This document shows positions 8,518-19,241 of a DNA stretch of 64,000 nucleotides, one piece after another; the first letter of the stretch is position 1; every line of letters starts with the position of its first letter. The notes below the pieces were generated by a model. That model saw only the letters and a program-made list of their open reading frames with translations, ran no database searches and was not told where the DNA came from. Source of the DNA: Legionella drozanskii LLAP-1 (GTDB taxonomy: Bacteria; Pseudomonadota; Gammaproteobacteria; Legionellales; Legionellaceae); the NCBI RefSeq assembly GCF_001467585.1, contig NZ_LNXY01000003.1, positions 62,001 to 126,000 on the forward strand, in the 5' to 3' direction. Both the position numbers and the translations under genes were made by a program.

Positions 8518-8766
8518 TTAAGCTTCTTCTTTGTTAAGATTTGCTTCGATGTAATCAATCGCTTCTTGAATTGTAGTAATTTTCTCAGCTTTTTCATCAG
8601 GAATTTCGGTTTCAAACTCTTCTTCCAAAGCCATTACTAATTCAACAGTATCCAGTGAGTCTGCACCTAAGTCATCAACAAAGGATGCATCATTTCTTAA
8701 GTCATCCTCTTTAACGCCTAATTGTTCCATAACAATTTTACGAACTCGTTCTTCAACCGTACTCAT
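8518..8766 (-). CDS. acpP: acyl carrier protein
   Basis: Carries acyl intermediates on a 4'-phosphopantetheine arm. The modification serine is in the canonical [18 protein letters not shown] motif (Ser about 36). The acidic 82-residue sequence aligns over its full length with bacterial AcpP, with four extra residues at the C-terminus (NKEEA end). It is located between fabG and fabF, as usual. Confidence 0.97.
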   Translation of the reverse strand: MSTVEERVRKIVMEQLGVKEDDLRNDASFVDDLGADSLDTVELVMALEEEFETEIPDEKAEKITTIQEAIDYIEANLNKEEA

Positions 8767-8840
8767 AACTTGTGTTTCCTCTTAGTTAAAAAAATTTTAT
8801 GCTGGCTAGTTTATTCATTTATTCAAAGAACGCAAGCCAT

Positions 8841-9587
8841 TTAATCCATATACATGCCGCCATTCACATGAATGGTCTCGCCAGTTATATACTCTGCACT
8901 GTCTGAAGCCAAAAAAGCAACTACTTCTGCTATATCCTCAGCACGTCCAAACTTTTTCATTGGTATACGTCTTAACATTTCCTCTTTTACCATGTCAGGT
9001 AAAGCTCTAGTCATATCAGTATCAATAAAACCAGGGGCAACCACATTCACGGTAATTCCACGGCTACCAATCTCTTGAGCTAAAGACTTTGTAAAGCCTA
9101 CCACACCTGCTTTCGCAGCTGTATAGTTAACTTGACCTGAATTACCACTCGAACCTACAACAGACCCGATGCTAATAATTCGTCCCCAACGAGCACGAAA
9201 CATCGGTTTTAGACAAGCTTTAGATAATCTAAATATAGCATTTAAATTCGTTTCAATAACCTTGTACCATTCTTCATCATCCATTCGCAGTAATAAATTA
9301 TCGCAAGTAATGCCTGCATTGTTCACTAAAATGGAAGGTAGCTTATTTTGATCAGCAAGTTGAGTCATTAAATTTTCAACCCTTTCCCCGCTCGTTACAT
9401 CAAGTGCAACGCCTTCTCCATTTAACTGTTCCTGAGCAAACATCGCTGAAATAGACTCTGCACCCTGTATAGTGGTTGCAGATCCAATGACATAGGCTCC
9501 TTTTTTTGCAAGTGTTAAGGCAACCTCTTTACCGATTCCTCTACTTGCACCAGTCACTAATGCAGTCTTACCTTGTAAACTCGTCAT
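8841..9587 (-). CDS. fabG: 3-oxoacyl-ACP reductase
   Basis: NADPH-dependent reduction of 3-oxoacyl-ACP. It is an SDR-fold enzyme with the TGASRGIG cofactor loop near the N-terminus, NNAG (ILVNNAGIT), the catalytic Ser in ISIGSVVGSSGN and the YTAAKAG Tyr-Lys pair, ending in the typical GETIHVNGGMYM. The ATG at 9587 has AAGGA six bases upstream, overlapping the fabD stop codon; a TTG two codons earlier is less likely. Length is 248. Confidence 0.96.
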   Translation of the reverse strand: MTSLQGKTALVTGASRGIGKEVALTLAKKGAYVIGSATTIQGAESISAMFAQEQLNGEGVALDVTSGERVENLMTQLADQNKLPSILVNNAGITCDNLLLRMDDEEWYKVIETNLNAIFRLSKACLKPMFRARWGRIISIGSVVGSSGNSGQVNYTAAKAGVVGFTKSLAQEIGSRGITVNVVAPGFIDTDMTRALPDMVKEEMLRRIPMKKFGRAEDIAEVVAFLASDSAEYITGETIHVNGGMYMD

Positions 9588-9596
9588 CTGCAATCC

Positions 9597-10553
9597 TTAA
9601 TAAGATTTTTCACTCATGTTCAATTGGGCTAGAGCTTGCTCTAGGCTAGCATTATCATTAACACTCATTGTTGGCAAATTGCGCTCAATACGTTTAATCA
9701 AGCCATTTAATACTTTTCCCGGGCCGCATTCAATTATTAATTCAACCCCTTTTCTCTTCATTAGTTGAATTGTTTCCACCCAGCGCACTGGGCAATAAAG
9801 CTGCTCTTTTAGCAAGGTGCGTATTTGTGCAGCGGATTGATAAATACTTAAATCCACATTGGAAATCACAGAGATCTCAGGGGTTTTAAAATTTGCATTC
9901 GCGAGATACTCTTCAAACGCCTCTGCCGCATCAACTAATAATGGACAATGGCAAGGTACGCTCACGGGTATAATTTTGGCTAAACGCGCTTCCATACTCT
10001 CAGCTAAGCTGACAGCGCGCTCAACTGCTGCAGTATGGCCAGCAATCACAATTTGTCCAATTGCATTATAATTTGCTGGGGTGACTCTAGATTCTGGAGT
10101 ACTTGCTTGTGCACAAATTAACTCAACCTGTTCATCGTCTAAACCTACAATTGCAGCCATTGCCCCTTGGCCTAAGGGAACGCTGCTTTGCATCAATTGA
10201 CCGCGCTTGGCAACCAATTGTGCAGCATCAGGCAGACTTAGCGCATTCGCAGAAACCAGGGCAGCATATTCACCTAAGCTATGACCTGCCATCATTTGAG
10301 CACGTCTTAAACCGTGTTTCTGTAAAAGTTTATATAGAGCCACATCTGCAGTGAGCATAGCCACTTGAGTATATTCGGTTTGATTCAGTCGTGATTCAGG
10401 ACCTTGTTGTATTAATTGCCATAAATCATACCCAAGTTTATCAGAAACCAGTGAAAAGCAGTCAACAATTAGAGGATTATTATTAGCCAATTCGGCTAAC
10501 ATGCCGACATACTGAGAGCCTTGGCCAGGAAATACAAACGCTAAATTACTCAT
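9597..10553 (-). CDS. fabD: malonyl-CoA:ACP transacylase
   Basis: Loads malonyl groups onto ACP. It starts LAFVFPGQGSQYVGM, with the nucleophile Ser in AGHSLGEYAALV (about residue 92) and the GQIVIAG and CHCPLL regions, the latter containing the catalytic His that pairs with Ser. The length of 318 is typical. It lies between fabH and fabG with the fabG ribosome-binding site on its stop codon, indicating tight coupling. Confidence 0.96.
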   Translation of the reverse strand: MSNLAFVFPGQGSQYVGMLAELANNNPLIVDCFSLVSDKLGYDLWQLIQQGPESRLNQTEYTQVAMLTADVALYKLLQKHGLRRAQMMAGHSLGEYAALVSANALSLPDAAQLVAKRGQLMQSSVPLGQGAMAAIVGLDDEQVELICAQASTPESRVTPANYNAIGQIVIAGHTAAVERAVSLAESMEARLAKIIPVSVPCHCPLLVDAAEAFEEYLANANFKTPEISVISNVDLSIYQSAAQIRTLLKEQLYCPVRWVETIQLMKRKGVELIIECGPGKVLNGLIKRIERNLPTMSVNDNASLEQALAQLNMSEKSY

Positions 10554-10580
10554 ATCAAAAAAGCTCCAACAAACACTTAA

Positions 10581-11534
10581 TTAGTAACGCACAACCATTG
10601 CACCCCATGTCATTCCCCCACCAAAAGCTTCCATAAGTAGCAGATCACCTCGTTTTATGCGGTTTTCACGAATTGAGTAATCTAAAGCTAATGGAATGGA
10701 TGCAGCTGAGGTATTTCCTTGATTTTCAATAGTTACAATCACTTGTGACATGGGTAAATTTAATTTTTTTGCAATTGCTTGAATGATCCGAATATTCGCT
10801 TGATGTGGTATTAACCAATTAATATCTGATTGCTGCAAATGGCAACTACGAAGAATTTCATCAACAAGATCACCCATTATATTCACAGCGAGCTTAAACA
10901 CTTCATTACCGCGCATGCCAATATAGGATTTCTGTTCTAAGGTCGCATAATTGGGATAGCTTAGGTAAGCTTCTTCATCATGTAAAGCATGAAGCGTACT
11001 GGCAAGAATACCTGATTTCTCACTAGCACTTAACACCACAGCACCAGCACCATCACCAAATAGCACACAGGTAGAGCGATCATTCCAATCAAGCGCGCGT
11101 GACATGCTTTCACTACCAATAACCAACACATGTTTAGCAGTGCCAGCGCTTATATACTGCTTTGCAATATCCATGGCATAAATAAATCCGCTACATGCAG
11201 CACTGACATCAAAAGCTGGGATTGGTTGAGTTATTTTAAGAAATTTCTGAACATGACATGCCATGCTCGGGAAAAAATGATTTGGTGTACAGGTTGCTAC
11301 TAATATCAAATCAAGCTCAGTTGCATCTATATTAGAGGCTGCAATTGCCTTTACAGCGGCTTGGCAAGCCATGAATGAAGTCGTTTCATGTTCAGAAGCA
11401 ATATGTCTACTGCTTATACCTGTTCTAGATAAAATCCACTCATGAGTGGTATCCAAAGTAGACTCTAATTCTTTATTCGTTAAAACACGTTCGGGTAAGT
11501 AACTACCTGTCCCATTAATAACGGCGTTTTTCAT
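10581..11534 (-). CDS. fabH: beta-ketoacyl-ACP synthase III
   Basis: Starts each fatty acid by condensing acetyl-CoA with malonyl-ACP. The Cys is in [15 protein letters not shown], the His in [14 protein letters not shown] and the Asn in [16 protein letters not shown], which is the complete catalytic triad. The N-terminal [13 protein letters not shown] and C-terminal [16 protein letters not shown] are diagnostic. Its start overlaps the plsX stop by 4 bases. Confidence 0.97.
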   Translation of the reverse strand: MKNAVINGTGSYLPERVLTNKELESTLDTTHEWILSRTGISSRHIASEHETTSFMACQAAVKAIAASNIDATELDLILVATCTPNHFFPSMACHVQKFLKITQPIPAFDVSAACSGFIYAMDIAKQYISAGTAKHVLVIGSESMSRALDWNDRSTCVLFGDGAGAVVLSASEKSGILASTLHALHDEEAYLSYPNYATLEQKSYIGMRGNEVFKLAVNIMGDLVDEILRSCHLQQSDINWLIPHQANIRIIQAIAKKLNLPMSQVIVTIENQGNTSAASIPLALDYSIRENRIKRGDLLLMEAFGGGMTWGAMVVRY

Positions 11535-12559
11535 AGTAACAAACCTTGATTAATAAAATCGGTTATTTGTTCTCTCACTAAATCAACCACATTATTTTTC
11601 ACTTGCAGGACTGCTTCCTCAATTGCGTATTGAAAAGCTATTTCTCTTGCACCGCCGTGACTTTTAACCACAATACCATTCAAACCTAATAGACTTGCAC
11701 CATTATAGCGAGCAGGATCCATACGTTTTCTGAGATGACCTAGAGCAGGTAGAGCAATCGCTCCGGCAATTTTAGTCCAAATATTTCGTGAAAAGGATTC
11801 TTTGAGTAAAGAAAGCATTAAATTCGCTAAACCTTCGCTTGCTTTTAAAGCGACATTACCCACAAACCCATCACATACGACAAGATCAACTTTACCAGAA
11901 TAAAAATAGTCGCCTTCGACATAGCCTACATAATTCATTAAATTGCATTCAGCAAGCATATGAGCAGTACGTTTAACTTGATCATTGCCTTTAATTTCTT
12001 CAACACCAATATTCAGGAGACCAATTTTAGGCTTTGGTTTTTTATCCACCGCCTCAATCAGTGCAGAGCCCATTACGGCAAACTGGAAAAGATGTTCCGC
12101 GCAGGAATCAACATTAGCCCCTAAATCAATAACGCGTGTTCTGCCTTGTGCAGTCGGTAGCTCAGCTATGATTGCCGGTCGATCAATTCCGGGTAAGGTT
12201 TTTAACACAAAACGAGCAGTCGCCATTAGGGCACCAGTATTTCCAGAGCTTACGCAAGCCTGGGCCCGACCTTCCTTGACCAAATTAATAGCCACGCGCA
12301 TAGAAGAATCCTTCTTATTGCGCATTGCATGAGATGGTAATTCATCCATAGCCACTATTTCCGAAGCATGGACAACGGAAAATTGACTATTTTTGGCGAC
12401 ACCTAGTTTTTTTAGATGGGCATTAACCTGATTTTGATCACCAACCAACAACAACTTTAAATCAGGGTTGTGTCGAACAGCACGAACACAAGCAGGAATC
12501 ACAATTTTTAAACCATGATCCCCGCCCATCGCATCTATAGCAATGGTGATGTTTTTCAA
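11531..12559 (-). CDS. plsX: phosphate acyltransferase PlsX
   Basis: Converts acyl-ACP to acyl-phosphate, linking fatty acid synthesis to phospholipid assembly. It begins [13 protein letters not shown], followed by the [19 protein letters not shown] and [13 protein letters not shown] blocks and the late [17 protein letters not shown] signature. Its length of 342 is standard. The gene order rpmF-plsX-fabH is widely conserved. Confidence 0.96.
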   Translation of the reverse strand: MKNITIAIDAMGGDHGLKIVIPACVRAVRHNPDLKLLLVGDQNQVNAHLKKLGVAKNSQFSVVHASEIVAMDELPSHAMRNKKDSSMRVAINLVKEGRAQACVSSGNTGALMATARFVLKTLPGIDRPAIIAELPTAQGRTRVIDLGANVDSCAEHLFQFAVMGSALIEAVDKKPKPKIGLLNIGVEEIKGNDQVKRTAHMLAECNLMNYVGYVEGDYFYSGKVDLVVCDGFVGNVALKASEGLANLMLSLLKESFSRNIWTKIAGAIALPALGHLRKRMDPARYNGASLLGLNGIVVKSHGGAREIAFQYAIEEAVLQVKNNVVDLVREQITDFINQGLLL

Positions 12560-12564
12560 GCGAA

Positions 12565-12759
12565 TTACTCTTGTTCTTCGTAAACGTTATCAGTCTCTAA
12601 AACTTTGCGACCACGATAATAACCGTCTTCGGTAATATGATGGCGGCGATGAGTTTCGCCAGTTATTGGGTCAACTGATAAAGTTGGTTCGGTTAAAGCG
12701 TCGTGCGAACGACGCATATCGCGTCTTGAGCGAGATTTTTTATTTTGCTGTACAGCCAT
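12565..12759 (-). CDS. rpmF: 50S ribosomal protein L32
   Basis: Small basic ribosomal protein. The frame is open upstream to 12837, but the ATG at 12759 begins [20 protein letters not shown], which is exactly the L32 N-terminus, with AGGAG seven bases upstream; I use it. The product is 64 residues with a C-terminal tail ending VYEEQE. It is adjacent to yceD as in most gammaproteobacteria. Confidence 0.97.
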   Translation of the reverse strand: MAVQQNKKSRSRRDMRRSHDALTEPTLSVDPITGETHRRHHITEDGYYRGRKVLETDNVYEEQE

Positions 12760-12848
12760 TGCATTACTCCTAAACAATTTGTATTCGTTGGGCCGGAATA
12801 TTACCGATTTTTTGTCGTTAATCCAAGTGTTACTCAATAATTTCTAAT

Positions 12849-13277
12849 TTATTCTTGCTCTTTAGTGATAAATTTAGATGCTTCATTATCGCATTCTTTT
12901 GTCGAAGAATGAAATTCTGGTGCATATAAATGTAGTTCATCGGTGACTAAATCGACAAGATCAACTTGATTATGCTCTGAAACAATACTTTCATATTGTT
13001 CCAACATTTTCTCAGCCATTTCATCGGTATTGCAAACAGCCAGCTCGGTTTGATTGACGTAGTGATGAGAAAATTCATCAAAACAACGTTGACAGTTAAT
13101 TGTTATCATCGCCTCAGCCCGAAGGGTCAGCAAATAATAATTATCGAAAGCTTTCACATCAAACTTGCAATTAACAACACAAGGAGAACCAACACGAGCC
13201 GGCAATCGCTGGTCAAGTTCTATTTTTACCTGCTGCGGTCCCTCTTTTACTGAATAAGTTTTTAAATTAATTAACAT
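12849..13277 (-). CDS. yceD: YceD/DUF177 family protein (23S rRNA accumulation)
   Basis: 142-residue acidic protein of the YceD family, which sits upstream of rpmF in many bacteria and has been tied to 23S rRNA accumulation. The typical ITINCQRCFDEFSH (a CxRC-type motif) and a second Cys near the C-terminus are present, as is VDLVDLVTDELHLYAPEFH. It is the first gene of the operon, 75 bases from the divergent mnmA, so the promoter region is shared. Confidence 0.9.
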   Translation of the reverse strand: MLINLKTYSVKEGPQQVKIELDQRLPARVGSPCVVNCKFDVKAFDNYYLLTLRAEAMITINCQRCFDEFSHHYVNQTELAVCNTDEMAEKMLEQYESIVSEHNQVDLVDLVTDELHLYAPEFHSSTKECDNEASKFITKEQE

Positions 13278-13352
13278 AGGAGCTCTTAATAAGATTTCAA
13301 ATTCCCCTATTATAACGTAAAATAGATTTTTTTTTATACATATTGTTATTTC

Positions 13353-14429
13353 ATGAAAGCTAAAGTTATTGTTGGGATGTCTGGAGGGGTCGATTCATCG
13401 GTTGCAGCCTGGCTTCTACGCGAGGAAGGATATCAGGTCGAAGGTCTATTTATGAAGAATTGGGAACAAGACGATAGCGATGAATATTGTCCTGCCGCCC
13501 TTGATTTAGCCGATGCCCAAGCAGTATGTCAGCAGTTAAAAATTCCTTTGCATACCGTTAATTTTTCTCAAGAATACTGGGATCGCGTGTTTGCTCATTT
13601 TTTAAGCGAGTATGAGCAAGGACGTACACCTAACCCCGATGTGCTCTGCAATAAGGAAATTAAATTTAACGCGTTTCTAAATCATGCTTTGCAGTTAGGC
13701 GCTGATTATATAGCCACTGGGCATTATGCGAGGGTTAAGAATGGCCAGCTTTTTAAAGCCAAAGATAGGGAAAAAGATCAAACCTATTTTCTAAACGCGG
13801 TTGATCCGGAAGCATTAACTAAAACCCTATTTCCTATCGGTGATTATTTAAAAACGCAGATTCGAGAATTTGCAAAAGACTTAGGCTTAGTCACCCATGA
13901 TAAAAAAGACTCTACCGGAATTTGTTTTATTGGCGAAAAACGGTTTAAGAATTTCTTAAAAGAATTTATTTTAGCCAAACCAGGTGATATTAAAAGCGCC
14001 GAGGGTCAATATTTAGGTCGTCATGATGGGCTGATGTATTATACCTTAGGCCAACGCCAAGGTCTTGGCATTGGTGGACGGCAAGAAGCTAGTGAAGATC
14101 CCTGGTATGTGGTCGATAAAGATCTCAAAACCAACACGCTAATTGTCGCTCAAGGTAATAGTCATCCGATGCTTTATGCTCAGGGTCTTATCTGTAGTAA
14201 AATTCACTGGTTAGCAGAAGATTGTAAAAATAATTTACCTCTAACTTGCTATGCAAAAACACGCTATCGCCAGCCAGAACAAGCTTGCATGATTTCACCT
14301 GAAAACGATAATCAGCATTATGTGATGTTTTCAAGTTTTCAAAGAGCGGTAACTCCTGGGCAATACGTGGTTTTTTACGATAAAAATCTCTGTCTAGGTG
14401 GTGCTACAATAGAACAAATTATTCGATAA
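13353..14429 (+). CDS. mnmA: tRNA 2-thiouridylase
   Basis: Installs the 2-thio group on U34 of tRNAs for Glu, Gln and Lys. The PP-loop is [16 protein letters not shown] at residues 6-21. The two catalytic cysteines are in [12 protein letters not shown] and [11 protein letters not shown]. The C-terminal domain has [12 protein letters not shown] and [15 protein letters not shown]. Its full length of 358 matches the family. It is transcribed away from the fab operon. Confidence 0.97.
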   Translation: MKAKVIVGMSGGVDSSVAAWLLREEGYQVEGLFMKNWEQDDSDEYCPAALDLADAQAVCQQLKIPLHTVNFSQEYWDRVFAHFLSEYEQGRTPNPDVLCNKEIKFNAFLNHALQLGADYIATGHYARVKNGQLFKAKDREKDQTYFLNAVDPEALTKTLFPIGDYLKTQIREFAKDLGLVTHDKKDSTGICFIGEKRFKNFLKEFILAKPGDIKSAEGQYLGRHDGLMYYTLGQRQGLGIGGRQEASEDPWYVVDKDLKTNTLIVAQGNSHPMLYAQGLICSKIHWLAEDCKNNLPLTCYAKTRYRQPEQACMISPENDNQHYVMFSSFQRAVTPGQYVVFYDKNLCLGGATIEQIIR

Positions 14430-14518
14430 TATTGTACAATATCAATATACATCCATTTTAAGTTCAGTGTGTATTCAACCTTTGGCTCACTGAGTATGAT
14501 TTTTAATCGGGAGTTTTT

Positions 14519-14917
14519 ATGAGTGCAATCAATGCTTCCCCTGCTTCTGCAGGCATTTATTTTTCAGTGAATGCAGCAGACAAAGTTGCTTCTTTAATCG
14601 CCGAAGAAGAAAATCCTAGCTTAAATCTCCGCGTATTTGTAACTGGCGGAGGATGCTCAGGATTTCAATATGGATTCACCTTCGATGAAAAAATTCAAGA
14701 AGATGACACTATAGTTGAGCAAACCTGCTCAAATGGTCAATTGTCAGTTAAATTATTAGTTGACTCTATGAGTTTTCAATATCTAAATGATGCAGAAATT
14801 GACTACGTCGAAAATATTCAAGGCGCGCAATTCGTCATTCGTAATCCTAATGCAAAAACCACTTGCGGCTGCGGTTCATCCTTTAGTATGGGGGATGATG
14901 ATGAGTTTGAGGAATAA
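14519..14917 (+). CDS. erpA: iron-sulfur cluster insertion protein (A-type carrier)
   Basis: A-type scaffold that delivers Fe-S clusters to apo-proteins, including isoprenoid enzymes and respiratory proteins. The three invariant cysteines are in [12 protein letters not shown] and [11 protein letters not shown]. The N-terminal extension of about 15 residues (Ala/Ser-rich) and the acidic end (DDDEFEE) are common in ErpA. A GGGAG ribosome-binding site precedes ATG 14519. It stands alone and ends in a hairpin terminator at 14937-14959. Confidence 0.93.
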   Translation: MSAINASPASAGIYFSVNAADKVASLIAEEENPSLNLRVFVTGGGCSGFQYGFTFDEKIQEDDTIVEQTCSNGQLSVKLLVDSMSFQYLNDAEIDYVENIQGAQFVIRNPNAKTTCGCGSSFSMGDDDEFEE

Positions 14918-14936
14918 CAACCCTACATCTTGAAAG

Positions 14937-14959
14937 AGAGAAGCCAACTGGACTTCTCT
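14937..14959. terminator. intrinsic terminator between erpA and the L,D-transpeptidase
   Basis: Stem AGAGAAG-CC / GG-A-CTTCTCT with loop AACT and one bulge, followed by TCTTCTT on the + strand. It lies 20 bases past erpA and 18 bases past the convergent gene's stop, so it may serve both. Confidence 0.65.
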
Positions 14960-14976
14960 TCTTCCATGACAAAATC

Positions 14977-15486
14977 TTAATAGGGTTTTACTACCACGGT
15001 AGAGCCGATATGCATAAAATTGTTATTTAGCCATCGAGCTGCATCAGGACTTACCCGAATACAACCATGGCTCGCATTATAATTAGGCAATTCATAAGAA
15101 CCATGGACCGCATAGTTTGTCGAGAAGAACATGCAGTAAGGCATCTTTGCTCCACCTTTGCCAACTGGATATCGGCTAGAACGACAACTTGCTCCTCCCT
15201 TGCTAAATACAGTATAGGTACCAGAAGGCGTTCTACAAGAGCGTCCAATATCTTTGCAATATTTACTACCACCAATTGCTTTTCCGCTACGAATAACCTT
15301 ACCATCTTTGACGGCTTTCCAGCTTAGGGTACGCGGATTAAAGATAAACGTATTAGAGGCAAGAACCATTTTCGGCGAACCCACATCGATTGATGCAGCA
15401 CTGGCCGATTGTTCAATACCGGCGAAGAGAAAACTAAAACCAAGAACAGCTAAATAACCTAGTTTTTGAGGTTTCATTCCTTCCAT
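14977..15486 (-). CDS. L,D-transpeptidase (YkuD family), EnhA-like
   Basis: Secreted peptidoglycan cross-linking enzyme. A signal peptide (about residues 5-30, ending SASA) is followed by a YkuD domain. The catalytic motif is HGSYELPNYNASHGCIRVSP, with the active Cys in SHGCIR. The domain extends to the end, at 169 residues. In Legionella, proteins of this type include the enhanced-entry protein EnhA; assignment to EnhA itself would need alignment. An AGGAA ribosome-binding site supports the ATG at 15486; a second ATG (15477) is possible. Confidence 0.85.
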   Translation of the reverse strand: MEGMKPQKLGYLAVLGFSFLFAGIEQSASAASIDVGSPKMVLASNTFIFNPRTLSWKAVKDGKVIRSGKAIGGSKYCKDIGRSCRTPSGTYTVFSKGGASCRSSRYPVGKGGAKMPYCMFFSTNYAVHGSYELPNYNASHGCIRVSPDAARWLNNNFMHIGSTVVVKPY

Positions 15487-15637
15487 GATTGTTCCTGTTG
15501 TTAGGACTCCTGATTCTAACTATAGGACAAAATTTATACATTTCAAATTTTTTTAAGTACTCTAAACAGCGATTAACGCGAGGAAGCGTTAAATAGCATT
15601 ATTGATGTGGAAAATTGGGATTGGTGATATTGAACCT

Positions 15638-16339
15638 TCACTCCGTATCCCAAAGATTAGATCCTGATTTTTTAATCAAAAACTTAATAAACTCTTCATG
15701 ACGTTGTAATTCTTCCGGATTCGCCGTGAGGACTGGTGAACCACTAACCAACTGTTCAGTTTGTTGGTTAACAACAATTTCAGAATTAGCGATAAGTTCG
15801 GCCGCATCTTCGAATAAATTTGTCTGCCCTCCTGTCATAGCTAAATAAACAGAGGCTAGTATTTCCGAGTCAAGTAAAGCACCATGAAGAGTACGATTAG
15901 AATTATCTATTTCATAGCGTTTACAAAGTGCGTCCAAATTATTACGCTGACCTGGGTGTTTTTCTTTCGCCAAAACAAGAGTATCGCAAACCGAACAGCG
16001 AGTTTTAATTTGAAAACTGGAATTAATCCGCTTTAATTCAGCATCTAAAAAGCCAATATCAAATGGTGCATTGTGGATAATTAATTCAGCACCATCAATG
16101 AATTCAATTAAATTATTTGCAATGTCTTGAAATAAAGGTTTATCTTGCAAAAACTCTGTGCTGATGCCATGAACGCGAAAAGCACCTTCATCGACAGATC
16201 GTTGGGGATTTAAATAGACATGAAAAAGATTATTGGTGAGTTTTCTGTCTACTAACTCAATACAACCAATTTCAATGATTCGATGACCTAATTCATGGCC
16301 AATCCCTGTTGTTTCTGTATCTAAGACAACCTGCCGCAT
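15638..16339 (-). CDS. dnaQ: DNA polymerase III epsilon subunit (proofreading 3'-5' exonuclease)
   Basis: DEDDh-type exonuclease of the replicative polymerase. Exo I is VLDTETTGIG at residues 5-14. Exo II is HNAPFDIGFLDAEL. Exo III has HGALLDSEILASVYL with the His and Asp. The C-terminal tail (residues 185-233), which in family members contacts the alpha subunit, is present. It is about 120 bases downstream of rnhA on the same strand, whereas in E. coli the two genes are divergent. Confidence 0.95.
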   Translation of the reverse strand: MRQVVLDTETTGIGHELGHRIIEIGCIELVDRKLTNNLFHVYLNPQRSVDEGAFRVHGISTEFLQDKPLFQDIANNLIEFIDGAELIIHNAPFDIGFLDAELKRINSSFQIKTRCSVCDTLVLAKEKHPGQRNNLDALCKRYEIDNSNRTLHGALLDSEILASVYLAMTGGQTNLFEDAAELIANSEIVVNQQTEQLVSGSPVLTANPEELQRHEEFIKFLIKKSGSNLWDTE

Positions 16340-16456
16340 CGAAAAACCTATTGCTTGATTTAAACCACGAATATTGGCTTAGATCTGGACTGAATGTCAA
16401 TCCGATTGTCGCAGATCAACTTACGCGAATCTCTAAAGCTTAGACAGCGAGGCCAA

Positions 16457-16897
16457 TCACGAGATCTTTAAAAGCTCCTCAATAGCTTGATTAGCGAGAG
16501 CATCCGCTTGTTCATTTTCAGGATGTCCAGAATGTCCTTTTACCCAATGCCAAACGATAGTATGTTTACTCGCCAACTCATCTAACTGTTGCCATAAATC
16601 CGCATTTTTAACTGGTTCCTTTTTTGAGTTTCGCCAACCTTTTTTTTTCCATTGGCTTAGCCATTCTGTCATTCCAAGTCGTAAATATTGCGAATCTGTA
16701 AACAAATTGACAACACAGGGTCGATTTAAAGCAGCTAGGGCTTTAATTGCAGCAGTAAGCTCCATCCGATTATTGGTTGTCTGAAGTTCACTGCCGTTGA
16801 GTGTTTTTTCATGTCCGTTAAAGCGGAGTAAAGCACCCCATCCACCAGGACCTGGATTGCCTTTACAAGCACCATCTGTATAAATTTCGATCGTCAT
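16457..16897 (-). CDS. rnhA: ribonuclease HI
   Basis: Degrades the RNA of RNA-DNA hybrids. The four acidic residues are visible in [37 protein letters not shown] and [10 protein letters not shown], with the catalytic loop His in [11 protein letters not shown]. The length of 146 is typical. Its ATG overlaps the stop of the upstream SDR gene by 4 bases, so the two are translationally coupled. Confidence 0.96.
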   Translation of the reverse strand: MTIEIYTDGACKGNPGPGGWGALLRFNGHEKTLNGSELQTTNNRMELTAAIKALAALNRPCVVNLFTDSQYLRLGMTEWLSQWKKKGWRNSKKEPVKNADLWQQLDELASKHTIVWHWVKGHSGHPENEQADALANQAIEELLKIS

Positions 16898-17697
16898 AAG
16901 AATAAATCGTTGAATGGCTTAATTGTTGGGTCGATAGCATACACTGAAAAATCTCTAACGCCAGTTTTCGCTAACAGATCTTCATCAATAAAAAAATTCC
17001 CAGTAATCGATTGTGAGGGCTGCGATAAGATCCAATACGCTGCATCAGCAACGATTTCCGGTTTTCTGCTCGCCTTGCATAGCTCAGGGAAATTAACACG
17101 AACCGCAGCGGTTGCAATCGTTGTTTTCGGCCATAATGAATTGACCGCTACTCCATATTCCCTCAACTCTTCAGCTAACCCTAAAGTGCACATACTCATT
17201 CCATATTTACTTATTGCATAAGCAAGATTAGGGGCAAACCATTTTGGATTCATTGTCAGTGGAGGAGATAAGGTGAGGATGTGCGGATTTTTGGATTTTT
17301 TAAGATGAGGAATCGCTGCTTGTGAACAAGCAAAAGTAGCGCGGGCATTGACTGATTGCATAAGATCATAACGTTTCATTTGCGTTGAAAGTGTATCTGT
17401 TAAGCTAATAGCACTCGCATTGTTAATCAAAATATCCAAGCCACCGAACTGCTTTATGGTCTTTTCAATCGCTTTATGAATTTGCTCTTCATCTCGCACA
17501 TCGACCACCAAAGGCAAGGCCTGTCCACCGAGTTCTTCAATTTCTTTGGCAACGCTATGTATTGTTCCTTCCAAGGTCGGATGAGGCGTATCAGTTTTAG
17601 CGGCCACAACAATACAAGCTTTCATGCCTGCGAATTTATGAGCAATGGCTCGACCTATTCCACGGCTTGCTCCTGTAATAAATATTACCTGGCTCAT
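16894..17697 (-). CDS. short-chain dehydrogenase/reductase
   Basis: Classical SDR with [16 protein letters not shown] at the N-terminus, NNASAISL, and the catalytic Tyr-Lys in [11 protein letters not shown], preceded by a Ser in LTLSPPL. The C-terminal [10 protein letters not shown] segment and the overall sequence resemble the HSDL2-type (hydroxysteroid dehydrogenase-like) subgroup. The substrate cannot be told from the sequence. It overlaps rnhA by 4 bases, which is a coupling of unrelated functions. Confidence 0.85.
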   Translation of the reverse strand: MSQVIFITGASRGIGRAIAHKFAGMKACIVVAAKTDTPHPTLEGTIHSVAKEIEELGGQALPLVVDVRDEEQIHKAIEKTIKQFGGLDILINNASAISLTDTLSTQMKRYDLMQSVNARATFACSQAAIPHLKKSKNPHILTLSPPLTMNPKWFAPNLAYAISKYGMSMCTLGLAEELREYGVAVNSLWPKTTIATAAVRVNFPELCKASRKPEIVADAAYWILSQPSQSITGNFFIDEDLLAKTGVRDFSVYAIDPTIKPFNDLFL

Positions 17698-17732
17698 GAT
17701 TCCTCCTTTAATCAGTTCATAATCTCATAGCA

Positions 17733-19241
17733 TTAATGTTCTAATGCAAAATCACCGTCAAGGATTTTTTGTTTGATGATAGCTATATCCGGTGAAAAAT
17801 AACGATCCGTGGTATAGGGATCAACAAAAGCTCTTACTTTAGTATAAACTGCTTCTAATTTTGGTGAAGTGGTTAAAGGCTTATGAAACTCTAAACCCTG
17901 ACAGGCTGCCAATAATTCGATAGCAAGTATTGTTGCTGTATTATCAACCATATTATGCAAGCGTCTTGCAGCATTGGTGGCCATTGAGACATGATCTTCT
18001 TGATTTGCAGAAGTAGGAAGACTATCTACGCTATGCGGATGTGCAAGGGCTTTATTGTCGCTAGCACAAGAAGCTGCTGTCACATGAGGAATCATAAATC
18101 CTGAATTTAAACCTCCATCTTTAACTAAAAATGCAGGTAAGCCGCTAAAATTTTTATCAATTAATAACGCAATACGCCGTTCGGAGTTAGCGCCTATTTC
18201 AGCGATGGCAAGAGCAAGATTATCAGCAGCCATGGCGATCATTTCCCCATGAAAATTACCGCCAGAAAGAATATCTTCTTGCTCAACAAAGACTAAGGGA
18301 TTATCAGAAATTGAATTCGCCTCAACTTGCAGTGTTTCGCCGACAAAACGCATTTGATTTAAAACTGCACCCATAATCTGTGGTTGACATCTTAAAGAAT
18401 AAGGATCTTGCACACGATTACAATGACGATGCGATTCTCGAATAGGACTGTCAGCTAATAACTCGCGATACATTGCCGCCACGTCACGTTGCGCCTGATG
18501 GCCACGCGCCAAATGGATACGGTCATCAAAAGGAACATCGCTACCACAAGCCGCATCAACAGATAGCCCACCCGCTAAGACAGCCGCTTCAAACAACAAT
18601 TCAGCTTTAAAAAAAGCAATCATAGCAATTGCTGCTGAAGGCTGGAGACCATTCAACAAGGCTAAACCTTCCTTTGGGGCAAGCTCTAGCGGTCTTATTT
18701 CAGCGATTTTTAATCCTTCTTCGGCACTCATTATTTTGCCTTGATATCGCACCTCACCCTCGCCTATTAAGGGTAATGAAAGATGAGCTAAAGGAACTAA
18801 ATCACCTGACGCTCCGACAGAGCCTTTAGCAGGAATACAGGGATAAATTCCTTTGTTGTAAAGGATAGTTAGGGCATCGATAAGTTCTCTTCTCACCCCT
18901 GAATAACCTTGGGCCAAGCTATTAATTTTGAGCAGCAAGATCAATGCAACCATTTCATCCGCAAGTAATTCACCTGCTCCGCAAGCATGGGAGAGTACGA
19001 TGTTTCGCTGCAGCTGTTGTAAATGTTCGGAAGAAATGCGTTGACAAGCCAGTGAGCCAAAGCCTGTATTAATTCCATAAACAGTTTTTTTGCTTTCAAG
19101 CACTCCGCGAACAATGTTACAAGATGCTTCAATCACTGCCCCAGCGCTATCGTCTAATACGCAATTTTTTTTCTCTCTTAATAGGTATTTAATAGTCTGC
19201 AAGCTCAATTGACCAGGTAGCAGAGTAAATAGTTCGGTCAT
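17733..19241 (-). CDS. hutH: histidine ammonia-lyase
   Basis: First step of histidine degradation: histidine to urocanate plus ammonia. The Ala-Ser-Gly triad that forms the MIO cofactor is in [18 protein letters not shown]. Other family blocks are [19 protein letters not shown] and [13 protein letters not shown]. The ATG at 19241 overlaps the hutU TGA (ATGA), giving 502 residues; the frame is open 11 codons further, but that would not match the family N-terminus. Second gene of the hut pair. Confidence 0.96.
   Translation of the reverse strand: MTELFTLLPGQLSLQTIKYLLREKKNCVLDDSAGAVIEASCNIVRGVLESKKTVYGINTGFGSLACQRISSEHLQQLQRNIVLSHACGAGELLADEMVALILLLKINSLAQGYSGVRRELIDALTILYNKGIYPCIPAKGSVGASGDLVPLAHLSLPLIGEGEVRYQGKIMSAEEGLKIAEIRPLELAPKEGLALLNGLQPSAAIAMIAFFKAELLFEAAVLAGGLSVDAACGSDVPFDDRIHLARGHQAQRDVAAMYRELLADSPIRESHRHCNRVQDPYSLRCQPQIMGAVLNQMRFVGETLQVEANSISDNPLVFVEQEDILSGGNFHGEMIAMAADNLALAIAEIGANSERRIALLIDKNFSGLPAFLVKDGGLNSGFMIPHVTAASCASDNKALAHPHSVDSLPTSANQEDHVSMATNAARRLHNMVDNTATILAIELLAACQGLEFHKPLTTSPKLEAVYTKVRAFVDPYTTDRYFSPDIAIIKQKILDGDFALEH

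Noticed and set aside
11985-12332. 115-codon frame opposite plsX
   Set aside because: It is antisense to a well-conserved gene and its product has no recognised motif.
15051-15327. Open frames on both strands across the L,D-transpeptidase gene
   Set aside because: They are in other frames over a clear YkuD gene and their translations show no family features.
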